A DNA stretch of 64,000 nt from CAVSXS01 sp963767715 (GCA_963767715.1 CAVYFA010000001.1:868001-932000); one strand, 5' to 3'. Shown: positions 39,099 through 48,034, numbered from the stretch's first letter. The notes: generated by a model not told the origin, from the letters alone. Program-made: numbers and translations.

Positions 39099-39569
39099 AT
39101 GCCCAGTGAAACATCTCCGACAACTGAGCAGGTTAAATCGCTCATGGCCCGCGTCTTCGCTCTGGTACGAGCATGTCCTGCAGGCAGAGTAACAACCTAT
39201 GGCTGGCTGGCCAGAACCATTGGCTATCCACGTGGCGCGCGCATGGTCGGCTGGTTTATGAACGTTGCGCCAGAGGGTGTACCTGCCCAGCGGGTGATCA
39301 ATAGCAAGGGTGAACTATCAGGAAGCTGGGCCTTTGGCCAGCAAGGAAGAATGCGCAGCCTGCTCGAAGCAGAAGGCATCGTCTTTTCCGAAGACGGTCG
39401 CGTCGATCTCAAACGCTATGGTTGGGATCCATCACGCGACCTGAGCGAAGAGGAGTTGCGTGACATTCTGGAAAATGCCGGCAACTCCCACTACGAGGTC
39501 GACGAGCAGCTTTTGGGGCTTACGCGCAATGATCCGGCCTCGCCACTGCGCGGTCAGCCATCTTCATAA
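39099..39569 (+). CDS. Alkyltransferase-like (ATL) protein, MGMT DNA-binding domain without active cysteine
   Basis: ATG 39099 has GAGGTG just upstream; the longer frame from 38913 lacks one. The 156-residue protein has RVFALVRACPAGRVTTYGWL, IGYPRGARMVGWFM and the helix-turn-helix of MGMT. The active-site motif PCHRV is PAQRV (residues 62-66), so it cannot transfer alkyl groups itself. ATL proteins bind O6-alkylguanine and hand it to nucleotide excision repair. The C-terminal 60 residues (DLSEEELRDILENAG) extend beyond the usual domain. Confidence 0.85.
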   Translation: MPSETSPTTEQVKSLMARVFALVRACPAGRVTTYGWLARTIGYPRGARMVGWFMNVAPEGVPAQRVINSKGELSGSWAFGQQGRMRSLLEAEGIVFSEDGRVDLKRYGWDPSRDLSEEELRDILENAGNSHYEVDEQLLGLTRNDPASPLRGQPSS

Positions 39570-39603
39570 CTCCATACTTTTTTATTGCTGGCCTGGTTCT
39601 TCA

Positions 39604-40284
39604 CTATGCATTGGCATTGCCGACGCTGACAATTGTGTTTGCCGGATACCGTATTTTGACCTTGACCGATGCGTTGATCCCGATGGACTGCGCGTTGCCG
39701 CCGAAATCACTCAGATCCGCCGTTGCGGGAATGGCCATATTGTAGCTCCTGGTGCCGACCGTAAAGTGAATGACGCGATCAGCTCCAACACCACTGGTGG
39801 TGATGCCTGTATAGGCTATGACGTTCAGGTCCGGGTCGCCAGGCTGGGCCGGCTTCAAGATCGTGGCTGTGAGGCTCCCATCCGGATTGATGGCTGAATC
39901 CATATCAACAGAGGCGCCGACTGCCGGGAGGCTGCCACCGTAGGCGGATCGATCAGTTTGAGCAGTGATCGCCATCGTGTACGTCTGCCCATTGGGCGCG
40001 CTCATGACCAGCCGATTGCTGGTGTTGCTCTTTACAGAACCGATGAACGAGATGCCGCCCGCCTTGAACGCCACCGGAGTTTGATTGGTGACCGGTTGTT
40101 GCGTAGCGGTTGATTGCACCTGAGTGCTGGTTGTCGTCGTGCCGGTGGTGCGTGTCGAAGACTGCCCAGTGCCGCTACCGCTACCGCTGCCAACGCCCGC
40201 GCACGCTGTAACCAGAAGCATCATTACAAGGACGGCGATAGAAGCGAGCATCACTTGAAGTCGATGGAATGGCATTTGTTGCAT
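39604..40284 (-). CDS. Lipoprotein with DUF5666-like beta domains
   Basis: ATG 40284 is preceded by GGAGG. The signal ends in the lipobox LLVTAC, and a Gly-Ser and Thr-rich spacer (VGSGSGSGTGQSSTRTT) follows. Two OB-like units come next: GISFIGSVKSNTSNRLVMSA and DLNVIAYTGITTSGVGADRV, which match DUF5666-type repeats. It should be anchored to the outer face of the cell membrane. Function unknown. Confidence 0.8.
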   Translation of the reverse strand: MQQMPFHRLQVMLASIAVLVMMLLVTACAGVGSGSGSGTGQSSTRTTGTTTTSTQVQSTATQQPVTNQTPVAFKAGGISFIGSVKSNTSNRLVMSAPNGQTYTMAITAQTDRSAYGGSLPAVGASVDMDSAINPDGSLTATILKPAQPGDPDLNVIAYTGITTSGVGADRVIHFTVGTRSYNMAIPATADLSDFGGNAQSIGINASVKVKIRYPANTIVSVGNANA

Positions 40285-40428
40285 AAATTTCCTCCGTGCA
40301 TTTCAATAGGGTTTGAATAGAAAAACCTTATCTGTTAGACGATAGTACACCAGTTTTTAGGGCCACGGCTATGCCCTACAGCACAGTACGACTGTGAATT
40401 GGTGAACAATCAACCTTCATTCGGGGAG

Positions 40429-40662
40429 CTTACACGAGTAGGTGTCTCTCGAGAAAGGGCCAGCGAGGCGGGGAGGCAGGCAAGGCACCCGCAAGGCATA
40501 TACGGGGAGGTGTTTCTCGAGAACGGGCCAGCGGGACGGAGAGGCACGAAGGCACCCGCAAGGCGAAAGCGACGGAAGGCACCCGCAAGGGGCCCCGCAC
40601 CACTCTCCGCCGCCCCTGCCTCTACAATGAACCGACCTCCCACAAAAACCTACCTGGGTAAG
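40429..40662. repeat. Family A MITE-like repeat, copy 3, internally expanded
   Basis: The ends CTTACACGAGTAGGTG (40429) and AACCTACCTGGGTAAG (40662) are family A. The core is longer than in other copies because the unit CTCGAGAA-GGGCCAGCG ... GGCACCCGCAAGG is present two to three times. A half-arm of family B (CCCTTGCGGTCGCCA) follows to about 40737. Confidence 0.8.
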
Positions 40663-40780
40663 CATATGGGGAGGGCCCACATGAAATGTAGTGGCGAGGG
40701 TGGTGGAGTTGGGTAGGGTGGGCCCTTGCGGTCGCCAGGCTGCTCGACTACCCCGTCTTGTGGTCGCCAGGCTGCTACCC

Positions 40781-40891
40781 CGCCTTCCTTACGTCACCCC
40801 CACGCTGATCGGCAACATCATCGGCGGGGTATCGCTCGTCGCGGCCCTGAACTTCGCCCAGGTCGCCTCCGAGAGGATTGGCAGCGATTAA
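40781..40891 (+). pseudogene. C-terminal remnant of a formate/nitrite-type transporter
   Basis: The end of one frame reads LPYVTPTLIGNIIGGVSLVA and ALNFAQVASERIGSD before a stop. GNIIGG followed by ALNFAQV is the last helix of FNT channels. Everything upstream is repeat sequence, so only about 35 residues survive. Confidence 0.6.
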
Positions 40892-40897
40892 AAGCCT

Positions 40898-41434
40898 TCA
40901 GGCCCGCGACCTGGCATCGGTAGCGGAAGGCGCGACCGCAGCCGGGCGGCTGATAGCCATCCCCACGAGATCGACGAGCAGCGCGACGACCGCCAGAATA
41001 ACGAACAGCAGCGGCTGCGGCAAGCTAATCCCGAAGAGCGCATCGAGCGAATAGCTTCCAGGCCCCATCACGCCAATGGCGACCGCGATTGCCAGCAACT
41101 GGAGCGGAAACTCCAGGCCGCGCTTACTATTAAAAAAGCCATTCTTCCAGTGGCTCTTGAAAATCGCCATAAACATCGCGCCGAACATTCCCGCCGCCCC
41201 TAGAGGCGTCAAGAATCCCAGCGCCACAGAGAGACCGCCGCCCAGCTCTCCCAGGATCACAAAAGCAACCCACAGCCACGCCGGCTTGTAGCCCTGTTTT
41301 TCAAATCCCTGCATTAATTTAGTGGGCCCGGGTCCCTCAAACCACCCGAAGAGCTTCTGCGCCCCGTGCGCGGCAATCGTCAACCCGCCGATTAAGCGCA
41401 GTATAAGTAATCCCAGACTTATTGTAGTAGCCAT
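40898..41434 (-). CDS. DoxX family membrane protein
   Basis: ATG 41434 lies after AAGGAGGGG. The 178-residue protein has four helices and the DoxX motifs LLILRLIGGLTIAAHGAQKL, GWFEGPGP, LWVAFVILGELGGGLSVALG and LTPLGAAGMFGAMFMAIF. DoxX proteins belong to small quinone- or thiol-linked membrane modules. It is leftward, upstream of nothing but repeat debris, and its start faces the Rrf2 gene end. Confidence 0.92.
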   Translation of the reverse strand: MATTISLGLLILRLIGGLTIAAHGAQKLFGWFEGPGPTKLMQGFEKQGYKPAWLWVAFVILGELGGGLSVALGFLTPLGAAGMFGAMFMAIFKSHWKNGFFNSKRGLEFPLQLLAIAVAIGVMGPGSYSLDALFGISLPQPLLFVILAVVALLVDLVGMAISRPAAVAPSATDARSRA

Positions 41435-41553
41435 AAAATATGTATCCCCTCCAAAACAAGATAATGAAGCCAATGCCATGCAAGAAGGGATTCAGATGAC
41501 TGAAATCCCGTCAATTGCAGTTTAGTTCATGACTGTAAGGATGTCAAGTACAG

Positions 41554-41982
41554 TTATGCGGAATGCCTGGAGTTCGCCGTGCGCTCGATAACGGAGGCAA
41601 GAGTATGCTGCTCAAGTGACTCAATCAGGCGTTGTTCGGCCTCGGCCCCAACTTCATCCAGGATAGACTGGACACTTGCGTTCACCCCACCGCTGCATGC
41701 CGCTTCATCCTGCGGCTCTGCCTGTTTTACCGCCTGGTAGACCTCTGCCAGCGTAATATGCTCGGCTGAGCGGGCGAGGCGATAACCTCCATCGCGTCCT
41801 TCGCGCGCCTGGACAATATCGGCCCGCACCAGTTGTGCCAGCACGCGCCTCACAAAGACCGCGTGTGCCTTGAGATCCTGGGCCATCGTATTGCTGGAAC
41901 ACAGACCATCCGTCCCCGCGATCACTACCAACGCCTGCACCGCCACCGGAAACCATCCAGGGCCATTAGAAATTAAGCTCAT
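41554..41982 (-). CDS. Rrf2-family transcription regulator
   Basis: ATG 41982 has GGAGG ahead. The 142-residue protein has the winged helix with VAVQALVVIAGTDGLCSSNT, HAVFVRRVLAQLVRADIVQA and GRDGGYRLARSAEHITLAEV, the standard Rrf2 layout. A single cysteine CSGG near residue 94, where iron-sulfur Rrf2 members have three, suggests a redox sensor of the one-cysteine kind. It precedes the DoxX gene by 119 bases in the same direction, a likely target. Confidence 0.9.
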   Translation of the reverse strand: MSLISNGPGWFPVAVQALVVIAGTDGLCSSNTMAQDLKAHAVFVRRVLAQLVRADIVQAREGRDGGYRLARSAEHITLAEVYQAVKQAEPQDEAACSGGVNASVQSILDEVGAEAEQRLIESLEQHTLASVIERTANSRHSA

Positions 41983-42121
41983 ATATAAATGCCTCCGTCC
42001 TAAGTGTAACCGAAACGAGTGCAGTTTGGCAAGTGGACATCGCCGGGGTGCTGGCGCGAATGCAGGTGCCAGACGTATTATAACCATATGGCATTCTAGG
42101 TTAACCAGGAGGAACGTTCTC

Positions 42122-42453
42122 GTGTTAAAACGCAAACTGGGTCGCACAGGCCTCTCCAGGACCGCTATATGAACGAGCAGGGTTTCAGAGTATTGGAGCA
42201 GCTTGACAGCATAGCAGCGGCCCACTCCGTTTCAGTAGTACAGGTAGCGCTCGCCTGGATTCTGGCTCGACTGAGTATCACAGCGGCGATTGCCAGCGGC
42301 AGATCGGTGGAGCAGGTACGTGAGCTTCTCGCTTCCGTCACACTCTCGCTCAGCGAAGAAGAGATGAAATTGCTTGACGAAGTCAGCGCGTGGAATAATG
42401 CGGCGCAGGGTCTCGTGGAGCGCGTCGGACCAGGCTTTGATGCACAAAGCTGA
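42122..42453 (+). pseudogene. Aldo/keto reductase with large internal deletion
   Basis: GTG 42122 after GGAGGAACG begins LKRKLGRTGLS, the N-terminus of many aldo/keto reductases, but it ends after 16 codons. ATG 42169 in another frame gives FRVLEQLDSIAAAHSVSVVQ, VALAWILARLSITAAIASGR and LSLSEEEMKLLDEVSAW, the C-terminal quarter of the same family. About 200 codons in between are gone. Confidence 0.8.
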
Positions 42454-42488
42454 ATAAGAAAGAGCGCTGCGTTGTCCATGCCGCATAT

Positions 42489-42893
42489 TCACCGGTAATT
42501 CAGTGTCTGCTGTACTGCTTGCACCAAATCCGTGATCTCGAAAGGCTTGCGCAGAAAAGCGGAGGCTCCAATCTGTTTCCCTTTCCAGGCGGCATGCCCA
42601 TCAGCGGTGATGAGGACAATGGGCACCGCCGCTCCATACAGGGAATGAAGCTCAGCCGCGACTTGAGCGCCGTCAAGGAGAGGAAGACCTAAATCTAAAA
42701 TGACCAGCGCCGGACGGTGGCGCCTAGCCTGCGTTAGCGCCTCCTCCCCATCGGCTGCCGTCTGAACCTCAAACCCCACGTCCTCCAGGACCCATTGGAT
42801 CATCTGGAGCACGTGTGAGTCGTCGTCCACCACCAGGATCGGCTCTGATGCGGGCATCGTCTCTGGCAGCGACTGTTGCTGGTCTTTCTCCAT
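42489..42893 (-). CDS. Single-domain response regulator
   Basis: The 134-residue protein is a receiver domain: ILVVDDDSHVLQMIQWVLED (acidic pocket), VILDLGLPLLDG with phospho-acceptor Asp, VLITADG and FLRKPFE (Lys). There is no output domain, so it signals by protein contact. It lies 97 bases downstream of a histidine kinase gene in the same direction, its probable partner. Confidence 0.93.
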   Translation of the reverse strand: MEKDQQQSLPETMPASEPILVVDDDSHVLQMIQWVLEDVGFEVQTAADGEEALTQARRHRPALVILDLGLPLLDGAQVAAELHSLYGAAVPIVLITADGHAAWKGKQIGASAFLRKPFEITDLVQAVQQTLNYR

Positions 42894-42990
42894 TGATCGT
42901 TCGTCTTCTTTCCTGATTGTTCTTCCACCTGGCCCCTCTCTCAGAAGAAGAGGGTGCCTACACTGTAATACGTATGGTACCTCCCAGCCC

Positions 42991-44361
42991 TTAGAGCGGC
43001 AGCCGCACGAGAAACGTGGTTCCGCTCCCCTCCAGGCTCGTCACAGCGATCGTTCCACCATGCTGGCGAATGATCTGCGAGCAGTTCGCCAGACCGATCC
43101 CCGTTCCCAGGATCCGCCCAGTGACATTGGCAGCCCGGCGGAACTGATCGAAGATGTGCGGGAGGTCGGTGGCGGGTATCCCCAGTCCCTGGTCGATCAC
43201 CTCCACGACGGCAAAGCCCCCGCCCTGGTTCTGGCGCTCCTCGAGTGAGACCGTGACCGTAATCGCTCCTCCCTGTGGGCTGTACTTGATGGCATTTGAC
43301 AGCAGGTTGCCAATAACCCGGTCCAGGCGTAGCGCATCCCCGGTGATCAGCACGTACGGCACTGTCGCCTCGACCCGAATTCGATGCTGGATCGTGGTCG
43401 CTTGAAGCGCCGCTGAAACCTGCTGTACCAGCGCCACCAGATCCAACTGGCTGATATTCAACTCCAATTGTTGTCCCGATTGGAGTTGGGCCAGGTCCAG
43501 CACCTCGTCGAGCATCACGGTCATTTTACGAGTAGCTGACTCAATCAAATTCAGCCCTTTGAGCAATTGCGGGATATCCAGAACCTGAGCTCGGCCGGCC
43601 CGAATCTGCAACAACTGCGTCGTACCCTTGATGGTCGTGAGCGGCGACTTGAGATCATGAGAAATAGCGGAGAGGAACATATTGCGCACCTGGAGGGCTG
43701 CTTCCGCCTCTGTCTGGGCCTGCTGCGCATCCTCCAACAGGCGCCTGCGTTCGTCCTCCGAGCGTTTGCGCTCATCTTCCACGCACTTGTGATCGATGCC
43801 CAGGGCGATGATATTGGCGACCGAGGCCATCGCGTCCAGAGTGGCGGGAGTGAGTGGCTTGCGAGCAAAGAGAGCCATCACGCCCAGCACCTTTTCCTCG
43901 ATCAAGAGCGGATAGCCCGCAAAGGCAACCATACCCTCCCGTTTGGCCCACTCCTGCTCGCTCACACGCGGGTCACCAAGCACCGCATTAGTCAAATGGG
44001 GAAGACGCTCGGCTGCGATCAGGCCAATTTTCAGCCTTCCGACGGGAACCCGGCTGTGTGCACCATCGAGATGGGTGTACTGTCCTGCGCTGGCCTGCAG
44101 TTCGAGCACCTGGCTACTGGTGTTGAGCGTCCAGATCCGCGCAAAGGCCGCGTCCAGGTGATGGACGAGGGACTGCGCGATCTGCTGCAAGCTGTGCTGC
44201 AAGGGCATATCCTGCACGAGGGCAACGCCGACATCGCGACTGAGGGCCGCTGTGCGCAGGCACTCTTGCAGTGCCTCTCGCCGTTCGAGCATCTCCACGC
44301 GAGCTCGAAGGGCGTCCGACTCCCATGGAAGCGCTGGCGGAGACTGCTCTAAACCGTCCAT
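42991..44361 (-). CDS. GAF-domain sensor histidine kinase
   Basis: ATG 44361 follows GGAAGGAG. The cytosolic 456-residue protein has a GAF domain (about residues 40-190; AFARIWTLNTSSQVLELQAS, GYPLLIEEKVLGVMALFARK), a coiled linker, HisKA with FLSAISHDLKSPLTTIKGTT, then HATPase with DRVIGNLLSNAIKYSPQGG, EVIDQGLGIPATDLPHIFDQ and GTGIGLANCSQI. It should autophosphorylate on the histidine of ISHD and pass the phosphate to the receiver encoded next. Confidence 0.93.
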   Translation of the reverse strand: MDGLEQSPPALPWESDALRARVEMLERREALQECLRTAALSRDVGVALVQDMPLQHSLQQIAQSLVHHLDAAFARIWTLNTSSQVLELQASAGQYTHLDGAHSRVPVGRLKIGLIAAERLPHLTNAVLGDPRVSEQEWAKREGMVAFAGYPLLIEEKVLGVMALFARKPLTPATLDAMASVANIIALGIDHKCVEDERKRSEDERRRLLEDAQQAQTEAEAALQVRNMFLSAISHDLKSPLTTIKGTTQLLQIRAGRAQVLDIPQLLKGLNLIESATRKMTVMLDEVLDLAQLQSGQQLELNISQLDLVALVQQVSAALQATTIQHRIRVEATVPYVLITGDALRLDRVIGNLLSNAIKYSPQGGAITVTVSLEERQNQGGGFAVVEVIDQGLGIPATDLPHIFDQFRRAANVTGRILGTGIGLANCSQIIRQHGGTIAVTSLEGSGTTFLVRLPL

Positions 44362-44613
44362 CGGGTTCTCCTTCCTGCCGTTTGGGCCAGGCCCTTGTTC
44401 CATCGGGAAAGCATACGAGAGGTACTACATTCCTTTTCTTCACTATATAATGTCGCGGGGCGAGAGGCAAGAAGGGAACTACACCTGGGTTACAAAGCAA
44501 CTTCCCGATCGGTGCCATGGACGACCAACTCGCCAACGCGTTCGATGTGTATCTACTACTTCATTGTGACAAAATGTGAGCGACAGTAGAGGGACAGCAC
44601 TACGCGAACCAGA

Positions 44614-44874
44614 CTAGCTAAACTGGCGCATCCGCTGTGGTTGCGTCGGTGACTGGCCATCGGCGGTCGGCTGTTGCTCCTTGAGTTGCGAGGCAGCCGT
44701 ACTGACTGTGCTTTCCCCACGATTGAGCCACTTGCGTGCCGTCTCCTGCCCTCCCAGGCCAAAGGCCAGGGCGAAGGCAATAGCAACAGCAGCGACAACG
44801 GCCCCAAACAACTCATTAGATAAGCGCCGGGGGCTCCTATTTTGAAGGGCGCAGCACCTTGTGGAACAGGCCAA
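44614..44874 (-). CDS. Small protein with one helix resembling mechanosensitive-channel TM repeat
   Basis: The frame starts with TTG 44874, overlapping the preceding small gene by 38 bases. ELFGAVVAAVAIAFALAFGL and GGQETARKWL match the conserved helix end of TM-repeat or MscS-like channels, followed by a disordered polar tail (QQPTADGQSPTQPQRMRQF). It may be a fragment or an accessory subunit. Confidence 0.45.
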   Translation of the reverse strand: MACSTRCCALQNRSPRRLSNELFGAVVAAVAIAFALAFGLGGQETARKWLNRGESTVSTAASQLKEQQPTADGQSPTQPQRMRQFS

Positions 44875-45073
44875 AGAGGAGGAAGGTCGGGGGCCACTGG
44901 CCGACGAAAACGCTCCAATCGCGCTTGCCCAGCAAAAACAGAGTTGCTGAGGCCAGGATAGAGCCGAGAGCTGCCCAATACCAGATCTCTTCAGGGACCT
45001 GGTCGGTCACGCGGAAGTATTGCGCCTGGGCGTCCCGGGCGGTATTTGTAGCGGAATCTACTCTTGTTGCCAT
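44837..45073 (-). CDS. Small two-helix membrane protein
   Basis: ATG 45073 (MATRVDSATNTARDAQAQYF) after GAAAGGATACC gives 78 residues. Two hydrophobic parts (YWAALGSILASATLFLLG and FVGQWPPTFLLFGLFHKVL) follow a polar head with PEEIW. I recognise no named family. It is paired with the next small membrane gene, probably co-transcribed. Confidence 0.6.
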   Translation of the reverse strand: MATRVDSATNTARDAQAQYFRVTDQVPEEIWYWAALGSILASATLFLLGKRDWSVFVGQWPPTFLLFGLFHKVLRPSK

Positions 45074-45107
45074 GCAATGGTATCCTTTCAATCTATACTG
45101 AACTTTT

Positions 45108-45543
45108 TACATCAACCCTTTACCGTTTTTCGGTAGTCGATGTATTGAGACGCTGCAGCTTACCAGAGCGGGTAATAATTGCGTCTCTTGCGGCGTAGCA
45201 AGGCTTTCTCTTCTCACTGAGGAGATGAGGGCAAAAACGGTAGTCCTTGTAGTTCTCGTATCAAAAACACATCCTAAAATGGTAGCCACGACTGCATAAT
45301 AGTGTTGGTCTCGTATCAAACGGGAGTCATCCTGAATTTTGCAGGCGAGGAAAAGCAAGCGAAAGGCGAGAAGCTACACTGGTGGCTGAGTGCCCAACGT
45401 AAGCGATACAGCGGTGCCGTGGCTTCACGGCACCGCTGTGGGTCATTTCACGCCTGAGCGCAAAGCCATCTGAGATGCACTACGAAATGAATACTGTGTT
45501 CCGTTAAGCTCGCGTTCCGTGTTTAAGGCTCAGGAAATTGCCC
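45108..45543. other. Intergenic region with one strong hairpin
   Basis: The region holds a perfect 14-bp stem (45408-45421/45426-45439, arm ACAGCGGTGCCGTG) and otherwise no gene I can support. The leftward frame at 45107-45358 has neither ribosome site nor family likeness. Confidence 0.5.
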
Positions 45544-45864
45544 CTACTGAGGAACGTCCATGCTGATGCCTATCATACGTATCGGCTTACCTGCTTCATC
45601 ATAAAGAACCTCGCCCTGGATCCTCTTCCAGAGTACCTCGCCATCGGCTCTGCGAATGGGACCAACAAACGGAGGGCCGAGAGTTGGGCTCTGGAAAAAA
45701 TAGTCGTAAAGCTCATAGGCCGCTTTGCGCTCTTCCTCGGGAAAGATGATGGAAAAGTGTTTCCCGATGACTTCTTCTTGGGGAAAGCCATAGAGGTGAA
45801 AATACGCCGGGTTGGCGGCAAAGACGGTCCCATCAGGTTTTTTATCAGATAAACTCTTACCCAC
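45544..45864 (-). CDS. Stand-alone PAS-domain protein
   Basis: The frame starts at GTG 45864, inside the last codons of the MerR-B12 gene. The 106 residues form most of a PAS domain: GTVFAANPAYFHLYGFPQEE, VIGKHFSIIFPEEER and GEVLWKRIQGEVLYDEAGKP, ending IGISMDVPQ. The first strand is short, so it may be slightly truncated. The overlap suggests translational coupling with the regulator. Confidence 0.7.
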   Translation of the reverse strand: MGKSLSDKKPDGTVFAANPAYFHLYGFPQEEVIGKHFSIIFPEEERKAAYELYDYFFQSPTLGPPFVGPIRRADGEVLWKRIQGEVLYDEAGKPIRMIGISMDVPQ

Positions 45865-46972
45865 TTTTGTACATCAAAGCGTCCTGAACTTGTTGAAAGG
45901 CCATTCGCCTTAGTCCGGTGATGATGGTCTGCATCTCTCCATCGAGGTAGACACCAGGAACCCGTGCAATGAGATCAGCACGCTGCTCAAACGCCTGTCC
46001 ACCAAAGATCAATACGGGACGCGGAGGAGGTAGCTGCTGTAACTTCTGCCCCAGTTCGGTCACTGCTTCCAGAGAGGAAACGAGTGTCACAGAGACGCAG
46101 AGAAGCGCGGGAGACAATTGCCTGGCAATCTGTAAAAGACTCTCAATTTCAATGCTCTGACCCAGGTAAGCAACACGCAGTCCGGCTCGACGTAAAAGCA
46201 GCGATAACATCAGCGCTGCCAACTCATGTAATTCGCCGGGTGCACAGCAGGCGATCACCAATGGGTTTGTATTACTGCCAGGCATGGCATGGAACAGATT
46301 GGTCAGCCAGCCATGGAAAAAGGCGCTAGCAAAATGTTCTACTGAAACAGTGATCAGTCCCTGCTCCCAAAGCCGCCCAATCTCCCAGAGTGCCGGCGTA
46401 ATGAGTTCAGTGCAGACTTGCTCCATCGGGTAGATCGCCAACAGCGAGGCCATCAATCGGCTGGCCGTAGCTTCGTCAAGTCTGCTGAAGGCGTCAAGCA
46501 AACGCTCCCGCACGAAACGCATGTTAAACGTTTCATCTTTCTCCTGGGAAGGTGGCATACTCTCTTGAGGCAAATCCTTGGTCTGTAGCTGGTTATGTTC
46601 CTCCTCAAGATGACGAAAGAGGGCGATGGCCTGGCTGATCGACATGCCTGCATCAACGCGATCTTTGAGCCACCGAATGATAGCGATATCACGCTCTGAG
46701 TACAAACGATAGTCATTCTGAGCACGTTCCGGCGAGAGGATGGTATAGCGGCGCTCCCAGGCTCTCAACGTTGGACCAGCTATCCCCGTTTGCTGTACCA
46801 CAGACTTCGTATTGAATAGAGGCACATCAGCGTAGTTCTCCAGGTCTGGCCATTCAGTATGTTTTTCTCGCACAATGATCCACTCCCCCCAATATTTCCC
46901 AATACCCCATGGCGAATTTTCAAATGAGGTATTGCCAGCTATTAAGGCAACCATAGCACAGTTAGTATCCAA
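45857..46972 (-). CDS. MerR-type regulator with cobalamin-binding domain (CarH/LitR-like)
   Basis: The DNA-binding part (about residues 52-120) has VPLFNTKSVVQQTGIAGPTL, RAWERRYTILSPERAQNDYR and LYSERDIAIIRWLKDRVDAG, the MerR winged helix. The C-terminal part has a four-helix B12 cap, AFSRLDEATASRLMASLLAI and LWEQGLITVSVEHFASAFFH, then a Rossmann domain with CAPGELHELAALMLSLLLRR, whose His is placed to ligate cobalt. Family members repress genes in the dark and release DNA when light breaks the cobalt-carbon bond. The gene is divergent from an ECF sigma gene, a usual partner. Confidence 0.88.
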   Translation of the reverse strand: MDTNCAMVALIAGNTSFENSPWGIGKYWGEWIIVREKHTEWPDLENYADVPLFNTKSVVQQTGIAGPTLRAWERRYTILSPERAQNDYRLYSERDIAIIRWLKDRVDAGMSISQAIALFRHLEEEHNQLQTKDLPQESMPPSQEKDETFNMRFVRERLLDAFSRLDEATASRLMASLLAIYPMEQVCTELITPALWEIGRLWEQGLITVSVEHFASAFFHGWLTNLFHAMPGSNTNPLVIACCAPGELHELAALMLSLLLRRAGLRVAYLGQSIEIESLLQIARQLSPALLCVSVTLVSSLEAVTELGQKLQQLPPPRPVLIFGGQAFEQRADLIARVPGVYLDGEMQTIITGLRRMAFQQVQDALMYKSG

Positions 46973-47250
46973 AGTCTATGTTTTGCATAATATTTGTTAA
47001 GGCTTTAGGTCAACTCGATGATCCTTGCGGTAGTCAAGCCTTTCATCTTCTCCTGTTAAAGATGCCCGGAGGTCGAAAGATGGGTAGGAAGCAGGCTCTC
47101 AATCGTCTTCTAGACAATCCCTTGCCTGCTATATCATTTTTCCTCCACAAAATATCACAATCGTGAGTCGGCGCACCTTGCTATTTCGTATAATGTATGT
47201 TATATGTTTGTATATGGTTTGAACGAGTTAAATAAAAAGGAACGGTTAGA

Positions 47251-47925
47251 ATGGTAGCCCTTATAACACGCGAATCGACAGCCCGTTTTTCTGAGTTGAT
47301 GGATAGTGAATCAGCAGCATCGGCTGCTGAACAGCAAGAAAAGGCGGGAGCTGAATTGATGGCTGAACAAAGCATACTCGTAGCCCGCGCACTGCGAGGG
47401 GATAAAGATGCCTTTGATGATATCTTCGACCGGTACGGTGGACTGATGCAGCGTACTGCGTACAGCATTGTAAAAGATCGAGATATTGCAGAAGATGCTG
47501 TACAAAACGCGCTCATCCAGGCGTGGCAACACCTCTCCAGCTTGCGGGAAACGGGAGCGCTGCGCCCCTGGTTGCTGCGCATAGTCGTCAATCAGTGTAT
47601 TAGCTTCAAACGGAGACTCGCACGATCGAGGATGTTTCTCTATCAGTCATTTTCAGAGCAAGAAACGTTTCTGGCGTCTCAAGTAGCAGACTATGCCAAG
47701 GGTCGCATGGAGCGCAGTTGGGATCTCGCGCAAGCAGTAGAGCAATTGCCTGCGAAGCAGCAAAATGTCATCGCCCTGCATTACTATCAAGGAATGACAC
47801 TCCCAGAAATATCTCAAAGGTTGCAGATTTCAGAAAACACCCTCAAAAAGCGTATACAGGCAGGACTCAGCAATCTGCGCCGCGTGTTGAGGGACGCTGA
47901 GCTAGACGAAACTACCTTATATTAG
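47251..47925 (+). CDS. ECF-type RNA polymerase sigma factor
   Basis: ATG 47251 after AAAAAGGAACGG. Region 2 reads AFDDIFDRYGGLMQRTAYSI, VKDRDIAEDAVQNALIQAWQ and LRPWLLRIVVNQCISFKRR; region 4 reads LAQAVEQLPAKQQNVIALHY, YQGMTLPEISQRLQISENTL and KKRIQAGLSNLRRVLRD. The protein has 224 residues, with an unusual 40-residue acidic leader. No anti-sigma gene follows. It is divergent from the MerR-B12 gene with 278 bases between. Confidence 0.92.
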   Translation: MVALITRESTARFSELMDSESAASAAEQQEKAGAELMAEQSILVARALRGDKDAFDDIFDRYGGLMQRTAYSIVKDRDIAEDAVQNALIQAWQHLSSLRETGALRPWLLRIVVNQCISFKRRLARSRMFLYQSFSEQETFLASQVADYAKGRMERSWDLAQAVEQLPAKQQNVIALHYYQGMTLPEISQRLQISENTLKKRIQAGLSNLRRVLRDAELDETTLY

Positions 47926-48034
47926 AACCAGAAAGGACGAGGCATCTCACCTGGCTTGTGGCCCGCAATCCTGCTAGATGGGCGAGGCGGCTCCTCTCCA
48001 GATTCACCTAGGGTATGTGCTTGCAAACTCGCTA

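Noticed and set aside
45107..45358. 83-codon leftward frame near the intergenic hairpin
   Set aside because: There is no ribosome site, no family likeness and an unusual start; it was left as intergenic.
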